DNA of 64,000 nt from Nannizziopsis barbatae (lineage: Eukaryota; Ascomycota; Eurotiomycetes; Onygenales; Nannizziopsiaceae), in contig JACVYH010000001.1 in assembly GCA_014964245.1 (NCBI GenBank), positions 9,010,001 through 9,074,000 on the forward strand. The letters are read 5' to 3'. The position numbers and the translations under genes are program-made. The notes below the pieces were generated by a model, which saw nothing but the letters and a program-made list of their open reading frames with translations, ran no database searches and was not told the DNA's origin. Numbering within the stretch: position 1 is the stretch's first letter; each line of letters opens with the position of its first letter. Shown here piece by piece: positions 34,985 through 46,949 of this stretch.

Positions 34985-35549
34985 ACTTTTTTGTTCGAGC
35001 ACCATTTCGTCCCGTCGCCGCCGTATCGTCTAGTAAACAAAGACCTCAAGTTGCCTACTTTCACCGGTAGAACCGTCGAGTCGATCTCCTTGTGGCGGCA
35101 TTTCGAGCTTTAAGGCGACTGTTTTCCGAATAGTTAATCTTCCAGCCTCAAAGCCTCTCCTATCATCTAGAGCAAAGAAAAAATGGTAACTCTTTCTTCT
35201 AAACCTGAAGAATATTAAGATTAAAAAATTGATATTGAATTTATACTCCGTATACTGAGGATATTTCTTGTGAGTGAATCTAATAAACATGTGGACAAGA
35301 ATCATTGATGACAGCATGTAGGAATTTAAATTAAAAGACTAGTAAATACGGAGTAATTAGGGTCATTACTTCGACAAACAATAAGAAAAATGATATCAAA
35401 AGCATGCTCAAGTTGGTTTCCATGACCATGTAGTATCACTTCATCATCATTTCCTTTTCATCAATACCTCTGATCATCCTCCTCTGTGTTGCTAACGACA
35501 TAAGCCCAGTCTCAGAGCACTGGGAATGCTGAGTATGTCGGAGGATGCA

Positions 35550-35936
35550 TCAATTTGACAAATTATAGGTATACTCGGGGATTGCAGCAATTGGACGCAT
35601 AAAAGGTATGAACACGGTACCCTAGATGGAAATGAGAGTCAGCAGCGTAAATAAATAGATTCAAGATGAAGAAGCGTACCTCCATCAAGTATGGCCGGAA
35701 CAGATCAAGATCCGCATGCTTTTCCTTCCCATCCTGAACATATGCCATAGCTCCAGGAAGCCTCTTCTTATGATATAATTCAATAACTGCCCGCAAATTT
35801 ACTTTTCTGACTCAGTTTTAGCTGGATTATCAATCTTGCGCTGTAGTTCAGCAATGCGGGCTGGTACATCAGCTTCAAGCACATGAGGAACCGGATCTAG
35901 TGATGCCAGTGATGCCAGTTGAAACAGTTGCGACAT
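35550..35936 (-). pseudogene. small unknown gene with a probable frame break
   Basis: On the minus strand an ATG at 35936 opens a frame reading MSQLFQLASLASLDPVPHVL and ending at a TAA near 35800. Immediately afterwards a second frame continues smoothly (NLRAVIELYHKKRLPGAM...). It is joined across an intron with a GTACGC donor and CATCTAG acceptor to GTVFIPFMRPIAAIPEYTY and a stop. A 1-bp shift at GAAAAGTAAAT would unite both parts into about 105 residues. I recognise no family. It may be a recent pseudogene, a sequencing slip or an unusual splice. Confidence 0.35.
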
Positions 35937-36223
35937 GGGGGCGATTGAAACTTGAAGAAAGTTGTTGGATGGGTTGAGGGCGAGGGGATTACATAGTGAT
36001 AAAGCACGAAGAGGGTAATTCCACTACCAAAAAGGTGGTCGCCACTGATCAAGAAGATGATCCTGATTTTGGGTGTCTTGGCACTCCATCGGCGAGAACA
36101 AACCGTTTGCACTGTTTGCCGTGTTTGCACTGGGTAAAATTACGAACCGCAAATAAATCGACGCTGATTGCTCCGATGTGCCATGATTCTTTCAATCGCA
36201 ACAGACTGTGAAATTGGCGGACC

Positions 36224-38593
36224 ATGAGCAGCTATCAGCAACTGCTGTATCGGCAGCTCCGTGGAGCAGCTTGCCGAACAGCAGGCCGGGCTTCTCTGCA
36301 TGTCGCCAGACCTTGGGTACGATCACCTCAGGTCTCCGCCCGTTTGCGGCTTCCCCGATACTTCTCCTCTACGCCGCGCACTTCGCTTCCAGATGTGTTC
36401 CACGCGCAGCGTGAAGATCCGGCGGCCGCCGCGATTCTCTCCTCGATCGAGTCGGCGAAAGTCGTTCCTCAGACACTGACGGAAAAAATCATACAGCGGT
36501 ACTCAGTTGGGCTTCCTAAGGATAAAGTCGTCAAGTCCGGCGACTACGTTGCGATTTCTCCGCATCGTATCATGACCCACGATAATAGTTGGCCCGTTGC
36601 GCTGAAGTTTATGTCGATCGGCGCTTCGAAGTTGTATGATCCCGATCAGGTCGTCATGACCTTAGACCACGATGTGCAGAATCAATCTGAAAAGAACCTG
36701 AAGAAATATGAACAGATCGAGGCGTTTGCGAAAACACACGGCGCGAGTTTCTATCCGAAAGGGAGAGGAATCGGACATCAAATCATGGTTGAGGAGGGCT
36801 ATGCTTGGCCGGGCACACTGGTGGTTGCGTCCGACAGCCACTCAAACATGTATGGTGGTGTTGGCTGCCTCGGCACGCCGGTCGTTAGAACGGATGCTGC
36901 TAGTATATGGGCTACAAAGAAGACCTGGTTCCGCTGTCCCCCTGTTGCAAAGGTCACTTTCAAAGGAGTTCTTCCCAAGGGAGTCACTGGCAAGGATGTG
37001 ATCGTCGCATTGTGCGGCCTTATGGATAAAGACGATGTTCTCAACCATGCCATTGAGTTCACCGGGTCAGATGAAACACTTAGGAGTTTGGAGATTGATG
37101 ACCGTTTGACAATTGCGAATATGACAACTGAATGGGGAGCCCTGAGCGGACTATTCCCTATTGATTCTAAGCTTAAGGGATGGCTCAGAGCAAAGGCTAC
37201 AACGGCTGCGATGTGGGGCTCTACGGTACCCGAGCTAAAAAGCACTGCTGCGGAAAGATTCCAACATTCGGTGCTAGACCAGATGTTTGAGGAACCACTA
37301 ATTGCCGACAAGGGTGCTCAATATGCCAAGGAACTGTTCCTTGACCTCTCGACGCTGGCACCATACGTTGCAGGTCCAAACTCCGTTAAGATAGCGACCC
37401 CCTTAAATGAGTTGGAAGCGCAAAACATCAAGGTCAATAAAGCGTATTTAGTGTCGTGCACAAATTCCCGTGCATCCGACATCGCCGCTGCTGCAAAGGT
37501 GTTCAAGGACGCAGCAGAAAAGAATGGTGGGAAGATCCCAAAAATTGCCGATGGAGTGAAGTTTTACATGGCCGCTGCATCGATACCGGAACAACGAGCC
37601 GCTGAAGAAGCTGGAGACTGGCAAGCTCTGATTGAAGCGGGCGCTGAAACGCTTCCCGCGGGATGTGGTCCTTGCATTGGACTTGGTACCGGGTTGTTGG
37701 AGCCGGGAGAAGTCGGTATTAGTGCCACCAACCGAAACTTCAAGGGCAGAATGGGCAGCACGGACGCGAAAGCGTACCTTGCGAGTCCTGAAGTGGTTGC
37801 GGCTAGTGCTCTGAGTGGAAAGATCAGTGGTCCTGGCTGGTATGAGAAGCCCGAGGGCTGGACTGAAGTTGTTTATGGCGAGGGCGATGGAAATGAGATG
37901 ATCACGGCGGAGCAGGCGTTAGAGAAAGTAATTGGACAACTCGATAGCATGGTTGAAGATGGAGAGAAGTTATTTGGTAGCGAAGCAGCAGACGCAACAG
38001 ATGACGGAGCATTGACGGAAGTCTATCCTGGGTTCCCCGAGGTTGTTTCTGGTGAAATTGTGTTCTGCGATGCGGATAACATCAACACCGACGCCATCTA
38101 CCCCGGAAAATACACCTACCAGGATAACATTCCTTTTAAGCAGATGGGCGAATACTGCATGGAGAATTACGATACCGAGTTCTCCAAGGTGGTCAAGGAA
38201 GGGGATATTCTTGTCGCAGGTTACAACTTTGGCTGCGGCAGCTCCCGAGAACAAGCCGCTACCGCAATTTTGGCTAAGGAAATACCTCTTATCGTTTCTG
38301 GTAGTTTTGGTAATACCTTCTCTCGAAACAGCATCAATAATGCACTCATGGGTATCGAGGTTCCACGATTGGTTACCCGCCTCCGTGAGGTTTTCGGGAG
38401 CCATGGCAAAGAGGCGACTCGCCGCACTGGCTGGACCTTCACGTGGGATGTTCGACGGAGTTTGGTTGAGGTACAAGAAGGGCCCGAGGGGGCCAAGTGG
38501 ACTCAGAAGGTTGGAGAACTACCTCCGACCGTGCAGGAGATCATTGCGGTTGGTGGGTTGGAAAAATGGGTAAAAAACTCGATTTCGGCGTGA
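36224..38593 (+). CDS. LYS4: homoaconitase, mitochondrial (lysine biosynthesis)
   Basis: A single exon of 789 residues. The N-terminus is Arg/Ser-rich, like a mitochondrial presequence (about 1-60). The three cysteines binding the 4Fe-4S cluster are at 412 (SCTNSR), 481 and 484 (CGPCIGLG). The swivel domain carries YNFGCGSSREQAAT near the C-terminus. The TEKIIQRYSVGLP start, VALKFMSIGASK, NMTTEWGALSGLFP and DADNINTDAIYPGKYTYQD follow yeast Lys4 rather than TCA-cycle aconitase. It converts homocitrate/cis-homoaconitate to homoisocitrate in the fungal alpha-aminoadipate pathway. It is complete and looks intact. Aspergillus calls it lysF. Confidence 0.95.
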   Translation: MSSYQQLLYRQLRGAACRTAGRASLHVARPWVRSPQVSARLRLPRYFSSTPRTSLPDVFHAQREDPAAAAILSSIESAKVVPQTLTEKIIQRYSVGLPKDKVVKSGDYVAISPHRIMTHDNSWPVALKFMSIGASKLYDPDQVVMTLDHDVQNQSEKNLKKYEQIEAFAKTHGASFYPKGRGIGHQIMVEEGYAWPGTLVVASDSHSNMYGGVGCLGTPVVRTDAASIWATKKTWFRCPPVAKVTFKGVLPKGVTGKDVIVALCGLMDKDDVLNHAIEFTGSDETLRSLEIDDRLTIANMTTEWGALSGLFPIDSKLKGWLRAKATTAAMWGSTVPELKSTAAERFQHSVLDQMFEEPLIADKGAQYAKELFLDLSTLAPYVAGPNSVKIATPLNELEAQNIKVNKAYLVSCTNSRASDIAAAAKVFKDAAEKNGGKIPKIADGVKFYMAAASIPEQRAAEEAGDWQALIEAGAETLPAGCGPCIGLGTGLLEPGEVGISATNRNFKGRMGSTDAKAYLASPEVVAASALSGKISGPGWYEKPEGWTEVVYGEGDGNEMITAEQALEKVIGQLDSMVEDGEKLFGSEAADATDDGALTEVYPGFPEVVSGEIVFCDADNINTDAIYPGKYTYQDNIPFKQMGEYCMENYDTEFSKVVKEGDILVAGYNFGCGSSREQAATAILAKEIPLIVSGSFGNTFSRNSINNALMGIEVPRLVTRLREVFGSHGKEATRRTGWTFTWDVRRSLVEVQEGPEGAKWTQKVGELPPTVQEIIAVGGLEKWVKNSISA

Positions 38594-38874
38594 TACCTAC
38601 ATCTTTTTGTTTTCAATATTTCTTTCATTTTGATACCTACAACTTAGATTGCTATCGAAAGACTCATGGGAGTTTCTGTAAGCAGACACTGCTTTAGCGG
38701 TTAGATGTCTGTATATACTCTGTGTATTTCGGTATCTAGAAGATTTGACTTGCATGTAGTGTAAGACTGGTTTCTAGTCATAAAGTATCTCCAATAGAGT
38801 CAAATATAAACGTCTTTCATAAAACAAGCCAGAAAACAAGCATGTAAAAAATAAGGGGAAAAAAAAAAGATCTC

Positions 38875-38946
38875 TAGCATGTCTTGGTTTCGATCCAAGG
38901 TCCTCCGGGTTATGAGCCCGGCGCGCTTCCGCTGCGCCAACATGCT
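38875..38946 (-). tRNA. initiator tRNA-Met(CAT)
   Basis: 72 nt on the minus strand. Initiator features are an A:U first pair (AGCATGT/ACATGCT), anticodon arm CGGGCTCATAACCCG with three G-C pairs, and T loop ATCGAAA, with A where elongators have T. The A-box-like GGCGCAGCGGAAG fits the family. No intron. The plus strand has an A-rich tract just 3' of the gene (38859-38868), which is a T run on the minus strand and serves as terminator. Confidence 0.93.
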
Positions 38947-39819
38947 TGTCTGGTACATGGAGCTAGTCCACTTTGGTTATATAAGCTTCAGGTAGCTTTA
39001 ACTACTTGGATTGGATAAACACCTAACTAGTTACCTAGTTACCTCGCACAACACATCATCTTCTGATGAAAGAGCCTGAGAAGAAAAACGGTGGCGTGGA
39101 AAGCACGAAAACAATCCCTCACCCTCCTCCTCTTTCTTCTCATTAATCAGTTGTCATCCATCCTCAGGTTAAGAAGGTCATAACTATCCCTGTTGCATAC
39201 AATTCGTTGCGATATTTTATCAACTAATAATTGGCGCTCGTTTCAGAATTTCCCACGCTGGACAAGCACTCCTACAACCACATGCTCTCTAGCCTTGCTT
39301 TTCGCTGTGATATAATCTGTTCTATTCCTCATTATTATCATTGCTGTTACAGCATGCGCTATTACCGGGGCATTCCCTTTCGGTCATCATACCCAATATG
39401 GCCACGAATTGCGAGCCGGTTGGGGGCAGCAGGGACTGATAACTGTCACACTTGAAATGAGTTTAGGGCGAGCAGCTGGCTGTAGCTGTGATGCTTTCCC
39501 TCTCCATGTTTACAAAAATTCACCCGAAGCCGAAAGGGAAGCGGTTATCGCTGGTATGGTCGACGCAGGCATCCATCTCGATGAACCCGTGGTACTAGGT
39601 CCAAGCTGAATGACAGAGCTCTCGACCTGCGGGGTACCACAAGGCAGAGCGACTTCATTTCACTTGTTTTGCGGTATTTCGAGCTCAAACCATCTGCGTT
39701 TACATCCCCGAGTAAGCAAAAAGGCCGCATTTTTGCTCGACAATACATGCCATCCGTTATATATGCTGGCCTGATTGCCTCGATACCCCGTCAGACCAAG
39801 CCAGCAACCCCTCATCAAA
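38947..39819. other. no gene seen
   Basis: CT-rich stretches and short frames only. The frame at 39231-39455 is rich in Cys/His/Tyr but unsupported. Confidence 0.45.
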
Positions 39820-41358
39820 ATGCTTATTGCAGTGGCTTCGGGCCTTACAGTTGTCTGTTCTCTATTGACGGTTGTGAGTTCACTAGCTCCGCCACCATCG
39901 CGGCCGTTGCCGCATCCGCCGTATCCAGAAATAATGAACAGTCCATGGTTCGATGATGGCCCACTTTTGCAGTTTACAGTTTCTTTCTGTTCTGCCGAAA
40001 ATGAAACTTCCATAAGGGAAGCTGTCCAATATCTGCGAGACCAAGTAGGTGTACTGTAGAGATAGCAAAATATTGCAATTGACATGGGATATAATAGACT
40101 GCTGTTATCCTATCGCACGTGGGCGATTTAAAACGAACTTTGGAAGATGAACAAGCGGCGCAGGATGGAATTGAACCATACGGTTTTACCCCTTCCAACG
40201 TGTGGTCAGCCTACCAGTTACTTCGAACATTGTATAATAAGGAAGGTGAACCCTTACAATACTATATAGAGGTAGTAAGAACATTATACGGTAAGCCCTT
40301 TGATTCTAAAGAGAGGCCATCTAATGCTAACACCAAGAAGACCATATAAACAGATTACGTACCAACCTGAACTTTTGGAACTTTAAAGTCGACATTGTCT
40401 GTACTGAAGCATTTGCCTCTCCCGCGCCGCCAGATTGTAAGTTACGATGAAATCCAAAACTACAGAGTACATGTTAACCACACCTGGTTTTAGATGGGTA
40501 TGGCTGGTATTTTGACGGCCGTACGCAAGAATTTGGTGGTGGAAAATATCGCCCAGGGGCAGTACCTCTTGGTTGCGCCGATAGAACACGGCGACCGCTT
40601 TACTGGCAGAGATACCACTCCGACATAAATGTCAATGTTCTCGTTGTGTGTGAGCGTTTTCTAGACCGTGGAGCTATTGACTCTACGGTATTTCCTCTAG
40701 CTACTATTGAGCCCTTCGAAACTCGAGCATCCAATCTAGACACCCACCTTCTTCAGCGCACTTGGGCTTTCCATTTGCTGGTCAATTTCCTCACAATGCC
40801 GCCTATCCGAAATGAATTACTTGATGAAAGTACGTCATGCGAACCAATAGCAATGAATCATCTAATCCCAAGATCATCCAGCAACTGTGAAATCGTTTGC
40901 AACAATAGCCGCAGAGACAAGCCCCGAACAGGGTCTAAGGAGTATCTGTAAGCTGAAAACTTCTCAAAATCCAGCAGAAGAGCCCTGTTCCTAATCTGAA
41001 TGTGATAGATAATTTAGCTTACTTTATACTGGGTGAGAAGTTCCTTGCTAAGTCTTATGTTGCATCTAATCACCACTGACCCTTTACAGGAATTGCATTC
41101 ACGAAAAATGACTGGTCAAGAGATGGATGGAGTAAACCATTACCTCCCTCCGCTTTTGGGCCGCTCCGTCGCCTAACTTTCGATTATCAAGCGGGTTCTT
41201 CTAATGAGGGGGCATGGATAATTCTCAACCCCTCGGGTAATGTCCCCGGGATACAAGTAAGTGGTTAGGTCGGCACAAACTGTGTCATCTTTTGGTCCTA
41301 TTTGTATGTAGTCATCATCATATTCTGCAATTCCTAGATCACGCACTTGGTAGACTGA
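39820..41358 (+). pseudogene. secreted metallopeptidase-like protein, degenerate (7 exons)
   Basis: Exons 39820-40044, 40098-40290, 40341-40436, 40494-40829, 40882-41032, 41090-41256 and 41338-41358 join by consensus introns of 50-81 bp. A signal peptide (starts MLIAVASGLTVVCSLL) is followed by a domain I compare with fungal M35/lysine-specific metallo-endopeptidases. The C-terminal part, SQNPAEE then DNLAYFILGIAFTKNDW, resembles that family. The expected zinc-binding HExxH appears as HLLVN (TWAFHLLVNFL), which removes both the glutamate and the second histidine. Exon 5 needs a 1-base shift near 40985 to keep frame. Either the gene is dying or the family assignment is wrong; the reading is tentative. 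Confidence 0.45.
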
Positions 41359-44300
41359 TGATGACCCGGACCCCATTTGACGACGAGAGCAGCGACGAGG
41401 ACTGCGAGGACCAGCATGATCTCCTCTGAGTTCTGAGCATGCAACCCGAAGTCGTTGGGTTGAATGAAGGCATCATTGCGCTACCCGGAGGAGCACATTT
41501 GCAAATGGATTAAAGAGTCGGTAGCTCGTATGTATCGAATTCAATCATTGACGCAGTTCGTACAAGTAACGAGAGATGTGTCTGTTGAAGCATCTCAGTA
41601 CAATCGACTCCCATCTTTTCCTCAATTGTCATTGTATTTTTTAGGTGCCTTTTCTTAGCAGCTTGTCTGTCCGTACTGTCCATCGTATCCCAAGAACAAC
41701 CGAGGTTGCCAATTGAATGGGAAGACGGAAGCTTCGTGTAAATAATGCGCCTGGCGCAGCAACCAAGTTAGTTCCGATAAGGCTGAGAAAGGATCGACAA
41801 CACAGGAAATTCCTGGCAGACCATCGCTGATAGGCTATAGTTGGAAGTGGAATTGACTCAGATGATGAGGCTCTAAAGCGAGATTGAGTGTTTTTATTCG
41901 CGGACATGAACGTTTGGTGGCAGCGCGCGGATGGGGTCCACACGACATCCCGACCGAGCCACCGCCCCGTGATTCAGAAAGGGGTCACGAAAGGGGTCAC
42001 GAAAGGGGTCAATTGGGGGTCATGTGGCCAGAGATGACTTTGATTTGTACCGTGGAGGCGCCTGGGTCTTGGAGACGCGGTGGATAGTGTTTTCTGGGAG
42101 TGGGATACGGAGGAAAGGGATGGGCCGGGCGAGCCCCGGGTATGACTAGCCCGGCCATTGACATAGTTCCCCGGGGTATGTGAATGTATACATAGTCAGG
42201 CAAATTGTAACTAGTAGTAAGTAGATTACTCGAGAGACGGATGAACTTGAAGACCGATGTTTCTCATCTATCACAATTTCTCAGAATTGCTGTGCTGATG
42301 TGCAGACAAATCGCCACAATTGAGCCTCCTTGGTACGTCTTGATTGGGTAGTTGATTGGCTACCTGCATGTCGAGTCGGCAACTGGAGATGACATGGGCT
42401 AGCTGCTGTACCATGATTGTCGGTGGTTGTCTGCCGTGCGACGACCGCAAACTCCGACTGCCGACCAGACCGGCAGAAGGCCGGCTCTAAGGTTATGCAA
42501 GGGGGGGCTGGCTGGCCGTTGAAAAATGTCAGTTTCAAACTTGAGCGACAGATCATTCTGGTTGTTATTCGTCTGCTAACTACTCCATGCATGGGTGGCC
42601 ATGGCTGTGTGCTCGTTTCGGATATAGAGTCGGGGCGAATGATTGGCAAGGCCTTTTCCATGCGAATTCCTTGCCGGAACAGGAATGCAGAATGAAGTGA
42701 TGAACGAGGTGCGATCAGGCTCTTGTGCGTCTGTTTTGTCTCACTCTCTGTTTTTTCTCGCAATTGGTGATAAATTTCTCCAAGCCACGCATACGTACTT
42801 CCGTAGCAATAGCCTATTCTGGGATAGGTCGCGACGTCATTAGTTACGGGAAGCAGTGGTCAGTTCTGCAGCACGGATCATTATCGATCTCGATTCCCTC
42901 GGTTTTGCTCCATGATCTTCGCTGTGTATTTTATTATTACTATTTTGGCCCGGTGTGTTCTCCGGGTAAGGCGGAATCCTGAGAGTGGAGTAACCCGTTA
43001 GCCGTGGCGGTGGATCTGTCGTGCGACGGAAAAGTTGTTTTGATATTCGAGAATTCGTAATTCGTCTATAGCCGCCAGCGGAGGCTTGCAGATGGGAGGG
43101 CGGTGGCTGAACTGAGTGCTAGTTAGCTAGTTAGTTTTAGTGAGTGTCCAGTCCAGACTTCTGGCATCTCCGGAGGAATCAATCGATCCGGTTTTTGTTT
43201 CATTCTTCGTGTTTGTCGTTCTTTTCATCCGTTGTAACTTCACGATGTTCAGCGCAGCTGAAAAGGGAAAGTGGCTGGAGGCCATGACTAATCCCACGCT
43301 AAACCGCATTTGCTAGGGCTGAGGCGTGACTTCGCCACGTGTCTGGGATGACTCAGCGGCCAATACGAATCTTACGAATATTACGAATATTACACATCTT
43401 TCGCCCGTTCCGCGTATTGATTGTGTACTCTTGGTAATCTTCGTTTCGTTCCCTTTTGGGACTCCGAATTTCCATTTTTGTATCTTATGGAATCAGGAGA
43501 GAAAAAGACAATAATTATTAAGGATTTTACGGTGAAAAGGAGATCAAGTCCAGGATGACCTGATAGCATCATCAGAGGTGAAGCTGACGAATGCTTTGCT
43601 TCTCCTCTACCAAGAGTTCTCCCTCGTACTAACTGACAAATATGGCCCGCTTCTTGGTCAGCAAGGAATATTTATAAAACAATCACAAATCACAAATAGA
43701 TTATATGGAAGAGCAGAACTTGCCCTTTTGGGGATATGCCGTGTAACCCCATGGGGCCAGGCAACAGACAAGTTAAGGGCACACACGAGCCATGCGATAA
43801 GAATAAGAAAAGACAAGAAAAGCGGAGTCGGGAGTGTGGGAAGTATGGAGAGGAGTATGGAGGACAGGATGTCAGAAGTAGAGCAGATAAGGGCGAAGTA
43901 CGGAGCATAGAAGCGATCAGAGTAACTTGCCAGAGATGGCTTAAGCGAAAGGAAACACAGAAAAGGGGAAGATGCTCCGGGTTCGCAAAAATAGAAACCT
44001 ATAGATCGTTTCTTCCATTACGCTGCGCAGTTGAACCGCAGGACCTGGCTGCTATTGCTGTTGTTTCTGTTGCTGCTGACGTACTCCTGTGCTGTTTGCT
44101 ATATGTAGAATCATAATTAGTATTCCCTAGTCTTACCTGTTTCCTGTTCTTGCTTGTCCGGTGAGTCAATCCCGATTCTCCGTTGGAGTGAACCTGTCGC
44201 CGTCGTATTTCGTTGTGGGTTTGTTGATGTTCTAAATTTAGCATTAAGCTTCCAGAAAAGGCCTCCCGGCGACCCGAACGACAAGACAAGCAAAAGCAAC

Positions 44301-46166
44301 GAAAACATTCACTTCGATCCAATCATGCAGGGGAATTCACTCCTGGTCGATGACAGCTCGTCTTCGTCTTCTTGACCATCATTGCGCTTTGAAGTATGTA
44401 TTCAAAAAAGTCGGGATTGATTATTAAAACCCGAACGCAGGGTTTAACTGTGCAGTTGCCGTGCTTTCTCCGAGACGCGCGATGCAGACCCTGCAGGCCT
44501 TGCAACCACCCTGCATATCTCCGAATCCTTCCAGGTCATCAAACGGTCACGCAAGACTCAAGAAGTGAAAATAACTGTCATAAACGAGTCAGATAAGGAA
44601 ACACTCGGTTTCATTATTAGCCTTTTGGAATCATATTCAACTCTTGGAAATACGGGCCGGACCCACAGCAACGGGAATCCCGAATGACTCAGTCTTGCTC
44701 AAGAATTAATTGGCAGCAGTCAGTTATTATTGATGCTGATGAGAGAGTCAAGAGACTCAATTTCTCGAATACTCGCGAAGTAACCAGCAAGTACTGTTCA
44801 AAAAGGAAAAAGAGGCTCGGAGTTATGCAGGCATCTTCATTATCCTTTTAGATTACTCTCCATTGGACTGCAAACAAAATAAGAAAAAAAAACACAAAAA
44901 ACCAAAAAAGCCCAATCGCCCCACGGGAATGAAACTAAACCACTAGTCCAGTCGATCATCGTCATCATGGGTCCAGCCCTGAGGCTTGAGGCTTGAGAAA
45001 AGGAGAGAAATTGGACCCTCCGCCCAGGCAACGACCAACGAACGAAGATCCACGACGACCACGAGGAATATGATTCATAAACACGAATCACGCCGCCCAC
45101 CAATGAAGCTTCAGAACTGCACTTTTATACCTCTTGTATGTCATGGAGAGAGTTTCAGCATTGCTGCTAAGCCATGTCCCATGTGGCTTCTCGCTCAATT
45201 CCCGAGAATTCCCAACGTATCTCCCTTTCGAGTTAGACGGGACGATGGAGAATTTCGGAGATTTCCAGAATCCTGAACCCTGTGCAGCTGATCATTCCTT
45301 TCTCTCGGGATCTAAGGATATGCATGTATGTATGTACCGGTGGACTGTGTATCTTTTTTCTTCTGTTTCATCGATCTATACGGAGTACGCTTGTGTGATT
45401 TGGATGTTCGTTTTCGCTAAAACACGCCTGTTTGTGATCCATTATGTAGCTTAACATATTCTGGATATGCAAGATGTATGTCTGTATGTAGATATGTACT
45501 CCGTAGCCTGTAGCCTGCAACCTGTAGATTATCTTCTTCTATGGATTCATTTTGGACCCGGCTAAGAAAGAAATCAAGAAGACGGCGGAAAGAAAGCAAA
45601 GACGAATACATAACACGGAGCCACAATGAAAGTCGCCTGGCCCCGGGAGGGAAACAAACCAGATACCTAACTCCCTACTACCTACACGGCTACACAAGAA
45701 AAATAGATCGGACGAACTGGGATCTTATGCTTTGTGTGTCATAGCTTATGTGTATTTTTGCTTCTTCTGTTATGTTCCTTGCGAAACGGGCGGACTTCTA
45801 TCTGGTCTTTCGGTCTTGTATGTCTCATTTCTTGTACCCTCCTGGGCCTGGCCCTCGGGCTTGCGTCTCCATGCGGTTGATTATCAACACACACAAACAC
45901 AAAAAAGAAAAGAAAAGAAAAGAAAAGAATGGAAATAACCTTATATCCGTATGTATGGAGGTATGGATGCAGGCCAGGGTCTGAATCGGAAATGAACGCC
46001 TTGGGACATGTTGTTCCCAGCTGAGATGCCTGGAAGACTGCGCTTCGTTCTTGTGCTGCTGCTTCTTCCGAATTGACATCAGAACCAAAGAAGGTTCGCT
46101 GCATATCCTGAGCTCAGCAACACGCTCTCGTTCTCTTCGTCTCTTTCTTTCGGGAATATGAATTGC
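41359..46166. other. 4.8 kb gene-poor stretch
   Basis: Many short frames on both strands, none with motifs or splice support. Contains a 12-bp tandem repeat near 41977-42010 (AAAGGGGTCACG), a 9-bp repeat near 43365-43395 (ACGAATATT), TACGGAGTA copies at 45378 and 45497, and an (AAAAG)n run at 45903-45928. Confidence 0.5.
41977..42012 (+). repeat. tandem GAAAGGGGTCAC repeat
   Basis: Three 12-bp units in a row in non-coding DNA. Confidence 0.8.
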
Positions 46167-46174
46167 TATAAAAA
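46167..46174 (+). promoter_or_regulatory. TATA box and CT-rich leader of the GRGGYN gene
   Basis: TATAAAAA followed by about 450 bases of strongly pyrimidine-rich DNA, a layout common at highly expressed fungal genes. The next start codons are a micro-ORF at 46505 and the GRGGYN gene at 46639. Confidence 0.6.
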
Positions 46175-46504
46175 GCCTTGATCCCCTTCGCTTCTTTCTT
46201 GCATTTATTTTTTTATTTCTTCCTTATTTCATTCTTCAGTCCAAGACAAAACACGAAGTCAATTTCTTTCTGACTTTTATCTATCTCTTGTAATACTATC
46301 TGTACTTCTATATTCCCTTCTTACTGCTCGTTCCGTTTCAGAAATATTCCTTTTATTATATCCTCTCTCTAACTTCCCGCTTCTGAGACCGTTTCTTTGT
46401 GAAGTCAAAACACTTAAATACAACCTGTGATCCTGCTGCCTACAGGCCTCATCAGGGTCACGACCGCAATAGCCTTCAAGCCAGACACATATATCTTTCC
46501 CTCT

Positions 46505-46528
46505 ATGGGCCGCGGCGGATACAACTAA
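46505..46528 (+). other. upstream micro-ORF encoding MGRGGYN
   Basis: ATG GGC CGC GGC GGA TAC AAC TAA encodes seven residues identical to the start of the downstream protein. The downstream copy uses different synonymous codons at positions 2 and 3. It lies in the presumed 5' leader. Confidence 0.7.
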
Positions 46529-46638
46529 TTGAACTTCAACTTCACGAGCGCATTCGAATCCACGGCGTGCACCTCCTCCTTTTAATCCTCAGGATCTTGT
46601 TTCCTTGTTTCCGGTTTCAAAACCAAAACTTCAGCACA

Positions 46639-46782
46639 ATGGGTCGAGGCGGATACAACAATCCGAATTCCGGTACGCAACAGCCTCCTGCGAACAAAGG
46701 CCGAGGAGGATATAACGAGATATACGACTCCGATGCAGAGTGTCCTAGGGATATTTCGATACCCATGGCACTTTCGATATAG
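46639..46782 (+). CDS. 47-residue GRGGYN-repeat protein
   Basis: The frame is open from 46399, but the first ATG in a good context (CACAATGG) is at 46639. The product starts MGRGGYNNPNSG and repeats KGRGGYNEIYDSD at about residue 21. The rest is Gln/Pro/Asn-rich, hydrophilic and without membrane segments. The Gly-Arg-Gly-Gly motif, short length and repeat recall small fungal GRGG-repeat proteins such as the DUF3602 group, but the match is only by motif. A TATA box and long CT-rich leader suggest strong expression. A further 3' exon cannot be excluded. Confidence 0.55.
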   Translation: MGRGGYNNPNSGTQQPPANKGRGGYNEIYDSDAECPRDISIPMALSI

Positions 46783-46949
46783 CGCAGTAACGCACGGAGT
46801 CTAAGCTGAAAACATTTCGAGACCGCGCTGGACGCTGGTTTTCGAAGCCTCTGAGAAGGAGCAGAGAGGCTTTTCGGGGGCACTTCGCGATTAGGACGAT
46901 GATAGTGGTGGCGGAACGAGCTCGGACCAACCGATCGGCTTCGATCCAC

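Noticed and set aside
36224..38593. TCA-cycle aconitase
   Set aside because: The overall layout is shared, but the conserved blocks and their wording follow Lys4 homoaconitase, not mitochondrial aconitase.
42281..42763. 160-codon minus-strand ORF
   Set aside because: Low-complexity Ser/Thr/Arg composition, an overlapping plus-strand frame and no splice or motif support.
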